Positions 12,131-21,495 of a stretch of DNA of 64,000 nt are shown here, in pieces. This DNA comes from Emydura subglobosa. Taxonomy: Eukaryota; Chordata; Testudines; Chelidae. Each line of letters begins with the position of its first letter. Position 1 is the stretch's first letter. The notes beneath the pieces were generated by a model. The model had not been told where the DNA came from and made no database searches. It saw only the letters and a program-made list of their open reading frames with translations. Both the position numbers and the translations under genes were made by a program. Location of the stretch: NCBI GenBank assembly GCA_007922225.1, contig ML680048.1, positions 41,592 to 105,591 of the forward strand, given 5' to 3'.

Positions 12131-13692
12131 GGAACCAGACTGACAAATCATAGAGAGGGTGTTTACTCCACTTTCCCATTCCCAAGCCTGTATTCATTTA
12201 TTAGTGACGTTTAAATCTAGCTGGCCATGCTGCTGTCTTGTGGTAATTATAAATTATGGCTGGGAGCTTCAAAGGAGTGTAGAGGAGATTAAATCATTTG
12301 CCATTAAGGTATCTAGCTCCTTCGGCTGTTTTGAAAACCTGAGCCTAAATACATGCCTTTTTCATTGACTGTTGCTGAGATTGGGTACCTAAATCCTGTG
12401 ATAATCCAACCCTCCTTGCTCTCATTCTTACTCCCTACAGAGCATTGTTGAAGGGTTGACCCAGCCCAGGTTTAGTGGTAGCTCATTACAGAGAGTGAAC
12501 TTCAGGGATCTTATCCCAGGGGGAATAAAACAGCATTTAGACAATTCTCAGGAAATCAGCTCTTCATCTTGGAGTCAGACGAGGAAGGCACTTTGTGCCA
12601 CTCCGACAGAGAGCACGACACATGTCGAGTGGTTTCACTGCTGCGGGTCAAAGGTCCAAGGGTCACATCCAGAGACCTACTGGATGTCCTGAGATGCTGG
12701 ATTCCAGACACAGACAGACAGACTAGATAGCCAAATCCATACGCAGGTCAGTAAACTAAGAAAACAGAGAAAATCGCAGGTCAGAATGATCTCGTCATAT
12801 TTATGATCTATGTTTAAAAGGCAGGTGAGTTGATTCATAATTTTATTCCTTTTTAATCTTTATTTGCTTTCAGTTTCAAAGGTCCAGATTCGGCCCCACT
12901 GATCTAGGGGTGGGTCTCTCTGCAGAGTCCCACTGACTTCTGTTCCCCCAGAGGCAGTCACAGCTCACGGGACAGCGCTGAAAACCCAGCTCTGGTGAAG
13001 TACACAACTCTCTTGCTCACTCACGCTCCCTCTCTCATGACAGCACTGAAACACAGGAGATCAGCTGTTGCACGCTAGCAGTGATTTCTATGTGTGCTCT
13101 GGGTGTGTGTGGGGGGATGGCGAGGTTAGGGGCAGGGAATTCCCTGGAGAAGGTGATTAGCCTGGAACTCACTTTGCAAAGAATCTGCCTGGCTTGACAT
13201 TCACGTTGTAGCGCAAGAATCTGTTTGCCTGGGCATTTGTGTGATGAGCTGATAAGGGAGAAAAGATTTAGTTTCTCCCTGGGAGACATACGGGATTAAA
13301 TATAGATTTGACATTGGACAGAACACAGGCTTCATCCCCATTTCTATGAAAAATCAATGTAAAAATAGCCGCTCACTTCCAGGAGGGCAGGAGAGGTTCT
13401 CTTATGTATGAGCAGCCGGATATTCTGACTTGGGAGACACTCAGTCAAAAGTCCCAGGGCTCAGATTTTCAAAGGGACTTCAGTGATTTTTAGGCACAAC
13501 AGCCCCGTTAACTTTCATACAGACCCTTCGTTTTAAAATCATGTCAGCATGCCCAGGGACAGTTTGCTGGACACATTCATTGATGATGATGATGATGATG
13601 ATGATGAAGTCTCTCAGTATTACCTAAAGGTGGATTTTTTACAAAGAAACAGCTGTCACACCGTACTGAATCATGGCATTTTAGCAGAACAG
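12131..13692. other. Noncoding region 5' of pseudogene A (exons 1-2 missing)
   Basis: I searched here for the signal-peptide exon and the IIGG/AHC exon expected upstream of pseudogene A and found neither. It holds the paralogue of 8570-9010 (13170-13620), a dispersed TTTTCAAAGGGACTT-type repeat near 13455-13545, and otherwise nothing recognisable. Confidence 0.55.
13581..13607. repeat. (GAT)n microsatellite
   Basis: Eight to nine GAT units. They create a run of Asp codons in a spurious open frame; it is not a coding acidic tract. Confidence 0.92.
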
Positions 13693-14746
13693 CGAGATCA
13701 CGGTGTGTCTGGGGGCCCACAACTTAAAAAAACGGGAACAGAGACAAGTGATCCCCGTGCGCCGCCAGATCCCCCACCCGCGACACAACAAAAAAACTTG
13801 AAACAATGACATCACACTGCTGCAGGTACCGCCCCCTCTCCATCACCCCGCCCCCTGTGACCTCACACTGCTGCAGGCACCGCCCCCTCCCCGTCATCCC
13901 ACCCCCTGTGACCTCAAACTGCTGCAGGCACCGCCCCATCCCATCCCCCGCCCCCAGTGACATCCTGGCCATGGGTTGGTTGTATTTTCTCTCTCCTGGG
14001 ATTGGGACGTCTCTGCCCAGCATCGATTCCGACCTTTATCCTGCCCTTGGTGCTTGTGTCTTCTCCTGTGCACAGCTGGAGAAAAAGGCAAAGCTCAACG
14101 AAAACGTCAGCCTCATCAGCCTGCCCCCAGCCTGTCACTGAGTGCGTCCAAGGGCCAAGTGCAGCGTCTCCGGCTGGGGCCAGACTAGCCCACACTTTAA
14201 GCTGCCTTCGGATACGCTGCGGGAGGTGGATGTGATGGTGATGTCGGATACCAATTGTACATATCTTCATTATAACCCCTCCACGATGCTGTGTGCGGGG
14301 GACCCAAAGACAGGCAAAAACCCTTTCAAGGTGATTCTCCTCCTGGTTTCAAGCCCCTTTGACCAATGGTTGTGATTTACGAGTCTGTCGGGGTCGCAGT
14401 CAGGTCACAAAGCACAGATCAAAGTTCAGGCCCCTCCCTGTGCTCGGTGCTGTACAAAAGAATGGGAAAATAGCTGCTCTTTTGCCAGGGGAGGCTTAGA
14501 ATGGGCAAATGTGATGCTGAGACTGGCTGATCTGGCGGGGATGGTGCTCAGACTTGTTCTTTATCTGTTTCTAGGTTCATTTCTCAGGGCGACTGGGGGC
14601 CCCTGGTGTGCAGGGGAACGGCCCACGGCATCATCTCTGTGGTACGCAATAATGGAAGGCCCCCCCCCCCCCGCCCCCGCGGTGTACACAAAGTCTCCAC
14701 CTTCATCCCCTGGATTGAAAAGACGATGAAGAAGCTGCAGCCCTGA
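13693..14746 (+). pseudogene. Copy A: 5'-truncated chymase-locus serine protease pseudogene (exons 3-5)
   Basis: Three exons are visible. Exon 3 (13693-13825) reads EITVCLGAHN and ends NNDITLLQ, keeping the Asp102 region. Exon 4 (14076-14330) starts LEKKAKLNENV and includes KCSVSGWG and MLCAGDPKTGKNPFK. Exon 5 is 14588-14746. Splice sites AG/GT are still present. Lesions: exons 1 and 2 are absent; TGA at 13799-13801 in exon 3; TGA at 14139-14141 in exon 4; the catalytic Ser codon is lost in exon 5, where GDSGGPL has become GDWGPL; and a long C tract near 14660 shifts the frame. Its exon 4 differs clearly from copies B-D, so it is an older paralogue. The 3' flank, including a poly(A) signal at 15368-15373, is shared with B, C and D. 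Confidence 0.9.
13826..13970 (+). repeat. Intron 3 minisatellite of copy A (about 50-bp units)
   Basis: After the exon 3 donor the intron repeats a roughly 50-bp unit beginning GACCTCACACTGCTGCAG, followed by G(C/T)ACCGCCCC. The unit start copies the end of exon 3 (GACATCACACTGCTGCAG|GTACC). About two units follow the genuine donor. Confidence 0.8.
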
Positions 14747-17170
14747 GCCCTGCCAGTAATCGCTGAAGGGGCCGGAGCTGCGCCGTGTCTGTCCTTTGGC
14801 GAGGCCCAGCCATGGGGCCTGCTTTGCTGAGAGGCTCAGCCCCCTCCCACCTTTCGCTTCACTCAGGCAGTGCCCAAACCATGAACCTCAAGGCAGGGAG
14901 CCTAGGGGAGTTAGGAGCCAGGTTCAAGGCCCATCTGCTCCCTTGGAAATCCCAGCCCGCAGCCTGTCCCTTCGCTAGGCAAACAGCTGGCTTATTTCCC
15001 TGGAGGTGAGGGACAGAGCCCAGCACTGGGGAAGACGCGGGGGTTTGTAGCTCTCCCCGTGTCAGCCGGTCGAGGGGCTGTTCATGGGAGATCGTCGTCC
15101 ATCCCTGCCATGCTAACTCATGTGAAAATCCCGTTCTCACCGGGCCTGTCCCATGTGTTAGTCACCCCGGGGTGGCCCCTCCTGCTGCAAACACTCTGTC
15201 CCAGCGCCGGCCAGGCCAGCAGGCATTCACTCGTGGGAAGGGAACTCCACAAAGACTGCACTGAGGGCAGATCAGTCGACAGCGCTGATCTTCTCCATCC
15301 CGCCTCCCCTTCCCCGTGCTGCTGAGTGGCCTAGTGCATCTCGCTCACTGGTTTGGAGACAGGAATGAATAAAAATGAAGTTAACAAAACAAGCAAGATT
15401 CCGGGAATGAGCGACCGACCCGAGCCGTGAATCCAGTGCAGCCGCTGCATCCGCCGGGCGTGGGGGGAATCGACTCCACAGACAAAGGCTGGGCTGGTGC
15501 ATAATGCGCTAGGCTGGGCCCTGGGAACGGGGAGCTGGGGGGTGGCAGCAGAGAATGAATCCGTACGGGGCTGGAGGAGTCCCTGCTGGCCAGGGCTGAG
15601 CTGCAAAGGGAACCACAAGGAGAAAAGCTGCCTGGGCAAGCAGCTGGTCTGGAGCAGTCTATTAATTTCATGAGGCGCTGGTGTGGGGTTTCCTCGCTGG
15701 TCTGCTCTGGTACAAACCTCTCTCCCCACTGAAGCGCCTGGCCCCCAGCAGAGCCCACGAGGTGGGAACAGACCCTGACTGCAGCTGGAAAAGGTGCTGG
15801 AGGGGGGAACTGGCTGGCTCACAGGGTGGGGAATGGGACATGGGGCCTTTCCAACTCTGGGACGTGGTTTCTAGCTGCAGGGATTACTGCCTATGTCTAA
15901 GGGCGCTGGGAGGGGAGCGGGGACTAGTGGTTAGAGCATGGGAGATCCAGGACTCCTGGGTTCTGCCCCTGGCTCTGGGAGGATGGGAGGGGAGTAGGCT
16001 CCAGTGGGTAGAGTGGGCAACAGGGAGCCAGAACCCAGGAGTCCTGAGAGGGGAGTGGGATGTGAGGGGTTAAATGGGAGGGGGGGCTGGAAGTCTGGAC
16101 TCCTCAGTTTGTGCCCGATCTCTGGGAGGGGAGAGGGTGTCTAGTGGTTAGAGCATGGGGGCGCCAGGGCTCCTGGATTCTCTCCCTGGCTCTGGGAGGG
16201 AATTAGGCTGGGACGGTTCTTGGGGTTCCCAGGCCTGTGAGTGACCTTATTACATCCAGGTGAACAGCAGCTGCCCCCAAGCCCGCTTGCCCCGCTCCCC
16301 TCTGACACCCCGTCCCTGGCGCCGGCTACTCACAGAAACCCCACCTCCTCGGCACCCACGGGAGGCGTCTGTCTCTGCTTTCCCCAACCCTCGTGTCCCC
16401 AATCACACACCGCCAGCTAGGGACGATGTTTCCTGATAGTTCCACAAGATGCCCCCCCAGATTCGGCCGTTGCTGGCTGGCCCGGCAAGATCGGGGCTTC
16501 CCTGAAACCCCCCATGCACCAAGACGTCTCCTTGAGGGTCCGCCTCCGCTCTGGATTATACCACATCCACCGTCCATCTCCTCCCTTGGCTGGCTCTGGG
16601 ATGGGGCAAGGGTGGCCAACCGGCCCTTGCAGCGTGGAGATGAGGGTGCCGACCCCAGGGGGGTCTGGCCAAAACGGGGCCGACGCCTGAAATCAGCGGC
16701 ATGTCCTGTGATCCAATTTCCCCCCTCCCGCACCGAGTGTGAATGCCTGCGGCCCTCCACCCGCCTTCCCACGGCATCCTCCATGGTCCCCTTAAGCTCT
16801 CTGCTCTTTCTCACCCTCAGACTTGGTGATACAGTCACTGATCCCCCAAACAACCCCCCCCGGCCAGGGTGCTTCCCCCCCCGAGATCAGTCCCTCACCC
16901 CGGATTGGCTGCCGCCTAGATTGGACATAAAAGATTGCACCGGAGCCAATCCGGGGGAAAAGATCTCTGGCATCCGTGCTGCGTTTCCAGCCCATTCAGA
17001 TGCCAAACCGCACGGAAGACAAAAACTTGTCCCGGGGCTTCGTCGTCTTTCCTTCATTCAGACTCCCCGGACCACATTTCCTCACATAGCGCATGCCCGT
17101 CGCCAGCCCTTCATCGTGAGATGCGCAGCGGTCGGATTTTGATGGTCCTTCCAGCCGGCAGTGGATTCGT
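14747..17170 (+). repeat. 3' flank of copy A, part of the duplicated protease unit
   Basis: No gene. 14747-15680 is paralogous to the 3' flanks of B (23904-24830), C (35351-34600, reversed) and D (44685-45590). The conserved AATGAATAAAAATGAAG at about 15364-15380 contains an AATAAA poly(A) signal. 15640-16560 is paralogous to the distal flank of C (33590-32405, reversed). 16690-17110 is paralogous to 24985-25290 in the B flank. Embedded at about 15890-16230 are tRNA-like SINE units with the TAGTGGTTAGAGCATGGG motif. Confidence 0.75.
15890..16230 (+). repeat. tRNA/MIR-like SINE units, tandem
   Basis: Repeats of about 75-80 bp carrying TAGTGGTTAGAGCATGGG (A-box-like), then CAGG(A/G)CTCCTGG(A/G)TTCT(C/G) (B-box-like region) and CTGGCTCTGGGAGG. 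The same unit recurs at 20640-20860 and, inverted, at 32720-33330, 38330-38470 and 57840-57960. Confidence 0.65.
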
Positions 17171-17751
17171 AGAAGATGAGGGTTGGAAAGGACCACAGGA
17201 GTATCTAGTCCAACCCTTGTTCAGAGCAGGAATAACCTCAGTTAAATCATCCCAGCCAGGGCTTTGTCAAGCCACAGTTTAAAAACCTCTAAAGATGGAG
17301 ATTCCACCACCTCCCTAGGTAACCCATTCCAGTGCTTCACCACCCTCCTAGGGAAATTTTTTTCCCTAATATCCAACCTAGACCTCCCCTAGTGCAACTT
17401 GAGACCATTGTTCCTTGTTCTGTCATCTGCCACCACTGAGAACAGCCTAGCTCCATCCTCCCTGGAACCTCCTTTCAGGTAGTTGAAGGTTGCTATCAAA
17501 TCCCCCCTCACTCTTCTCTTCTGCTGACTGAACAAGCCTAGTTTCCTCAGCCTTTCCTCATATGTCTTGTGCTCCAGCCCCCTAATCATTTTTGTTGCCC
17601 TCTGCTGGACTCTCTCCAACTTGTCCACATCCTTTTTGTAGTGGGGGGCCCAAAACTGGACACAATACTACAAATGCGGCCTCACCAATGCCGAATAGAG
17701 GGGAATAATCACTTCCCGCGATCTGCTGGCAATGCTCCTACTAATGCAGCC
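17170..17751 (-). mobile_element. CR1 LINE 3' part, interrupted by an LTR-like insertion
   Basis: On the minus strand: the CR1 reverse transcriptase C-terminus ([19 protein letters not shown], then [16 protein letters not shown]) and the 3' tail. The same CR1 continues at 19010-19215. The two halves join exactly if the 17752-19009 insertion and one copy of the 5-bp duplication are removed. Confidence 0.88.
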
Positions 17752-19009
17752 TGTAGGAAGCTGCTGTGGCCTCCCATGGAGCCAGAGCCTGAGGAAGGAC
17801 ACGAGCGCTCTGATTGGCCCAACTCACACCCTGCCCCAAAGTCTGCCCGGCAACAAGGGACCCGGGCCGTGATAGGGCCACCCGGCCAGGCCAATTGGCA
17901 GCCACGGGGCAGAGCCCCAACAGGAAGGTGAAGTACAAAAGCCTGGTCCCTGAGCTCAGTAGGGCTCAGACTGCTGCCAGAGGCAGATGTGCTGCCCCGC
18001 CAGCAGAGGCCTAGGCCAGAGCCTAGCCGCCGCCGATGAACCCCAGCCCCACCCGGGCCTGGGGATTGGATAGGGCCCTCGAGGAGCTGGACTAGGCAAC
18101 CCGGCCAGGACGACTGGGCCGAGTTACCCTGACCCCGAGCCCGGGGCCGTGCTCTGGAACCGCCAGACTGGGCTGAGACCCCAGAGCGGCCCGAGTGGCG
18201 GGCACCCCCGGAGGCCGGGCCGGATTTGGAGGAACTGCCGGCCGCCGAGCCCCTCCCTGCAGCGGGGCAGGACTTGGAGGAGCTGCCCGAGGCTGAGCCT
18301 CTCCCCACATCCAACGACCTTGAGGAGCTGCCCCCTGAAGAGGAGCTTCCCGCCTTACCCCTGGTCGACGAGGAAGGACTGACTGCGCTACCCCTGGCGG
18401 ACCACTTTCGCGGCATGGAGGAGGCAGGTACTAGGGTCAGTGGGAAGGAAGTAGCCCAGGGACAACCACGGTCTGTGGCTGAAGCCACATTCTAGTCGGT
18501 GTGTTGCGGCGGGAGCCCCGCCGACACAGTGGCAGCCGCTTCTGCCACTGCTAGGGCCCTGGGCTGGGATGCAGTGGAGACGGGTGGGCCTGCGTCCCCC
18601 TCCCCTTCTCCCTAGCCACCCCAGGAGAATTGCTCTCCTGACACCGCCTGCAGCCGTTGCCGCCGTCTGCTCACCCTGCCTAGGGGTTGGAGCAATAGAC
18701 TCCTTGTTCACTCGCCCTGCCTGAGGGCCTGAGCGATCTGCCCCTGCTCGCCCTGCTTAGGGGTTGGAGCAATAGACTCCTTGTTTGCTCGCCCTGCCTG
18801 AGGGCCTGAGCGATCTGCCTCTGCTCACCCCTGCCTAGGGGTTGGAGCAACTGACTCTTTGCTCGCCCGCCCTGACTGAGGGCCTGAGCGAGTAACTGCT
18901 GCTCACCCTGCCTAAGGGTGGACTATTAGGACTACTCACTCGCCAAGCGCGAGCTATTCCCTGTTTGTAGGAAGCCGCTGTGGCCTCCCACGAAACCAAC
19001 ACGTCTACA
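17752..19009 (+). mobile_element. LTR-like element (solo LTR) with 5-bp TSD, carrying a DLEELP-repeat reading frame
   Basis: Starts TGTAGGAAG and ends CGTCTACA, inside a CR1. It is flanked by the direct repeat CAGCC at 17747-17751 and 19010-19014, which fits integrase-mediated insertion of an LTR (5' TG...CA 3', 5-bp target duplication). U3-like signals: ATTGG boxes near 17815 and 17890 and a TACAAAA TATA-like box at 17934-17940. The frame around 18223-18495 encodes three DLEELP motifs (codons at 18223, 18271, 18316) in an acidic, Pro-rich context. From about 18690 to 18930 a 75-80 bp unit (GGGTTGGAGCAA...GGGCCTGAGCGA) is repeated about three to four times. The last 44 bp repeat the first 26 or so bp as a direct repeat. 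Related copies lie at about 33700-34550 and 46300-45725. Confidence 0.75.
18690..18930 (+). repeat. Tandem repeat of about 75-80 bp inside the LTR-like element
   Basis: Three to four units, each with CCTGCCTAGGGGTTGGAGCA, then CTCCTTG and GCCTGAGGGCCTGAGCGA. Confidence 0.8.
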
Positions 19010-19215
19010 CAGCCCAATGTGCTATTAGCCTTCTTGACAACCAGGGCACACTGCTGACTCATATCCAGCTTCTTATCTACTGTTACCCCCAGGTCCTTTT
19101 CTGCCTAATCCTTCAATTTGTCTAGGTCACACTGTATCCTATCCCTACCTTCCAGGGTATCTACCACTCTCCCAAGCTTAGTGTCATCTGCAAACTTGCT
19201 GAGGATGCAATCCAT
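19010..19215 (-). mobile_element. CR1 LINE fragment, continuation of 17170-17751
   Basis: On the minus strand it encodes the CR1 region [14 protein letters not shown] and the sequence before it. It resumes directly after the 5-bp target duplication of the LTR-like insertion and ends near 19215. Confidence 0.85.
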
Positions 19216-19440
19216 CCCACGTAGTCCTGGTTGAGAACCACTGCTCTATGTGCAGCTCCGAGTGTGTATTTCGTCCTGTTATGTGTCGTGGTCTGCAGAA
19301 ACGCAGACATCTGCTAGGTTACTCAGTTCTGCTCATCTCTGCCAGCCGGAAAATATCGTGCCACCGGGGTCAGAATAGCCACGTGAGCAACTCCAGCTAG
19401 GCTGAGCCTGTAGCACAGTGGTCATGCAATTCGAATTGCA
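19216..19440 (+). repeat. Distal end of the B-arm duplicated segment, hAT-like terminal repeat
   Basis: Contains TGGTTGAGAACCACTGCTC at about 19229-19247, the inverted form of the hAT/Charlie terminal sequence AGTGGTTCTCAACC. The same sequence closes the C arm at about 41025-41045 in the opposite orientation, so the duplicated unit reaches at least this far. Confidence 0.6.
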
Positions 19441-20420
19441 CCGGGCCTCCAACAGGAAACACTTTACAACACCCGCAGCACATTTCCCACGTCTTTGTCG
19501 ACTTCAAGAAGGTGTTGACAGAGCCTGGCACGAAGGTCTCCTGGCAATCATGAAGTAGACCAGCATTGGTCGTCAGCTTATTTTTACCATTAAACGACCG
19601 TGTGCCCAGGCTGGTAGTGCAGCCTTGTCTGTGGCACAAGAGGGTTATGGTTTTACAGCACGGTTGGAGTCTGGCAAAGCTGCCTCCATTTGCCCACGTT
19701 GTTTGCCGTCTACGTGGAGCGTGTAACAATGGATGCCCTGGAGAAGATCACATTTGCAGCATCGTTATTGGGGGGCGAACAGGCTCAAAGCTTTAATTGG
19801 CTGATGACACTGATTACCGGGCAGGCCGGGACGAGGAATTTGTGAACCTGGCAAAATGATTGGCTGAAACCTCGGCAAAGCAGGGCCTGGAAACGGATGC
19901 AGAGAAAGCCGGGCTGAGACAAGTCGATGTGCTGGGATCGACCCACGCATGACGAGCTGGAGCCAGTGGAACAGGGCAAGGAGCTGGGGGCAGTCCCCAC
20001 CGACAATGGGTTGAAGGCAGAAAGTCCGGCAAGAAAGGCACAAACAGCAGCAGGGCAGGTGAAGCTAAAGCCGGTTACAGCAGGTGCTGGTGGTCTCCGG
20101 TTTTCGGTCTGCGTGCGAGACATGGACCTACTGGCATAACTGGAACGGCCAATACGGGCCGTGGAGCTGAGCTACATCCGGAAAATCCCGGCATCTCCCA
20201 CCTCGGCCAGGTTCAAAATGAGGGGGTTTGGAACAGCATCGCCCCATGGACTGGAGCGCAGGAAGACGTCCCGACAAGCGCGAAGGAGCGGCCGTGGTCT
20301 GACCATGTAACGAGATCATCCGGCCTCTCCAAGCTCATCCGCCCAGGGGCAGGCGAGGGAGGAGACGAGAGACAGGCAGAAGCAGGGTGAGGACATGCAA
20401 CAGGGGCCAGGAATGGACAT
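19440..20420 (+). mobile_element. Non-LTR retrotransposon reverse transcriptase relic (B arm)
   Basis: Across frameshifts the plus strand reads HVFVDFKKVFDRAWHEGLL, then IVIGGRTGSKL and LADDTDYRAGRDEEFVNL (an RT ADD motif), then ELERPIRAVELSYIRK. This is the order of motifs in Jockey/RTE-like LINE ORFs (VDFKKAFDRVWH ... FADDID ... ELEKRIQAFEMRCYRR). Multiple stops. The same relic lies inverted at about 38740-40860, split by an LTR. It predates the duplication that made B and C. Confidence 0.72.
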
Positions 20421-21495
20421 CGCAGAGACTCGGGGGACTGGGGGAATGAAAGGGGAGGTTGGGGGAATGAAAGGGGAGGTTGGTGAATTAAAGGGGAGGC
20501 TGGAGATTTTTCAGGGAGTTCAGTGGGATGAGAGGGGATGCTGGGAGGCTGGCAGGAATTAAAGGGGCGTGCGGGGAGAGTTACAGCACTGCAGGATGGT
20601 GTGGGTGTGGTGAGGAGGCCTGGGTTTGTGGTGATCACTGAGGCAGGACTGTGAGCAGGCCTAGTGGTTAGAGCAGGGTTGGGTTGGGAGCCAGGACACC
20701 TGGGTTCTCTCTGTATCTGCTGTGTCATTTCCTGGCAGCCAGGATTCCTGGATTATATCCCAGTCTCTGGGAGGGGAGTGGGGTCTAGTGGTTAGAGCCA
20801 GGAAGGTGGGGGCCAGGACATCTGGGTTCTCTCTGCATCTCTGCTGTGTCATTTCCCCTCTGGCACTACACGGGCACAGCTCCTGGCCCTACAGCCTCAC
20901 ACATGCTGCCACATCCCCTTCACGTGGTCACAGTCTTTCCGGGGCGCTTCTCAGAAACCCTCCTGCTGCAGTCGCTGTGATGGGGGCCGGTGGCAGCTCT
21001 GCCCAGCCCTGCCCCTGCATACGGCTGGGCCGTGGTGAAAAAAATCAAAGAGCTGCATTCTTGCCTGCCACCGATATCCGGGGCTGTCACCCACAGCCCC
21101 AGGCACGGAGAGATGGGCAGGGAGCTGAGAGAGACTGGGTGTAGGTGAGGAAGGCCCCCAGATGTGCCCAGCCATGAGCCGGCTCCCTTGATCCTGTTAG
21201 ACACGTCCCCACCGGGGTCTTCTCCATCCAGGGGTGCTTCATCTCTCGCTGTGCAGTGACCCAGCTGTGCATCATCCATCCAGCTGTGCTGTAGCACCAG
21301 CTGTGCAGGACCTGCCCATCCTGCCCCCCCAAGCTCGTGTGGTCGGCTGTGGCTGGAAAATGAGAGGCCTGAGCCCTGCATTGGGAGGAGCGTGTGGGTG
21401 ACCCTGAGGTTTCCTGCCCACCAGCTCCCACCCAGCTCAGTCTATAAATCACCCCAGCCCCAGACAGAGGCATTATCCCTGCACTGACTCTGAGC
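20421..21495 (+). other. 5' flank of copy B with SINE-like units
   Basis: Purine-rich GGGGAGGTTGGGGGAATGAAAG-type short repeats at about 20430-20560, then tRNA/MIR-like units at about 20640-20860 (TAGTGGTTAGAGC). The promoter-proximal 450 bp are shared with the 5' flanks of C and D. No separate gene. Confidence 0.6.
21443..21449 (+). promoter_or_regulatory. TATA box of copy B
   Basis: TATAAAT, 53 nt before the position of the lost start codon. The same spacing holds in copies C and D. Confidence 0.75.

Noticed and set aside
13549..13809. Frame with an eight-residue Asp run upstream of pseudogene A exon 3
   Set aside because: The Asp run is a GAT microsatellite in an intron; the exon 3 reading frame starts at 13693 after an AG acceptor.
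16393..17142. Plus-strand frame of 249 codons in the A flank
   Set aside because: Not preserved in the paralogous flanks of B or C, where indels break it; Pro/Arg-rich composition from GC-rich repeats.
18690..18930. Tandem repeat that might be a CRISPR-like array
   Set aside because: Units are contiguous without unique spacers and lie in a eukaryotic LTR-like element; no cas-like gene exists here.
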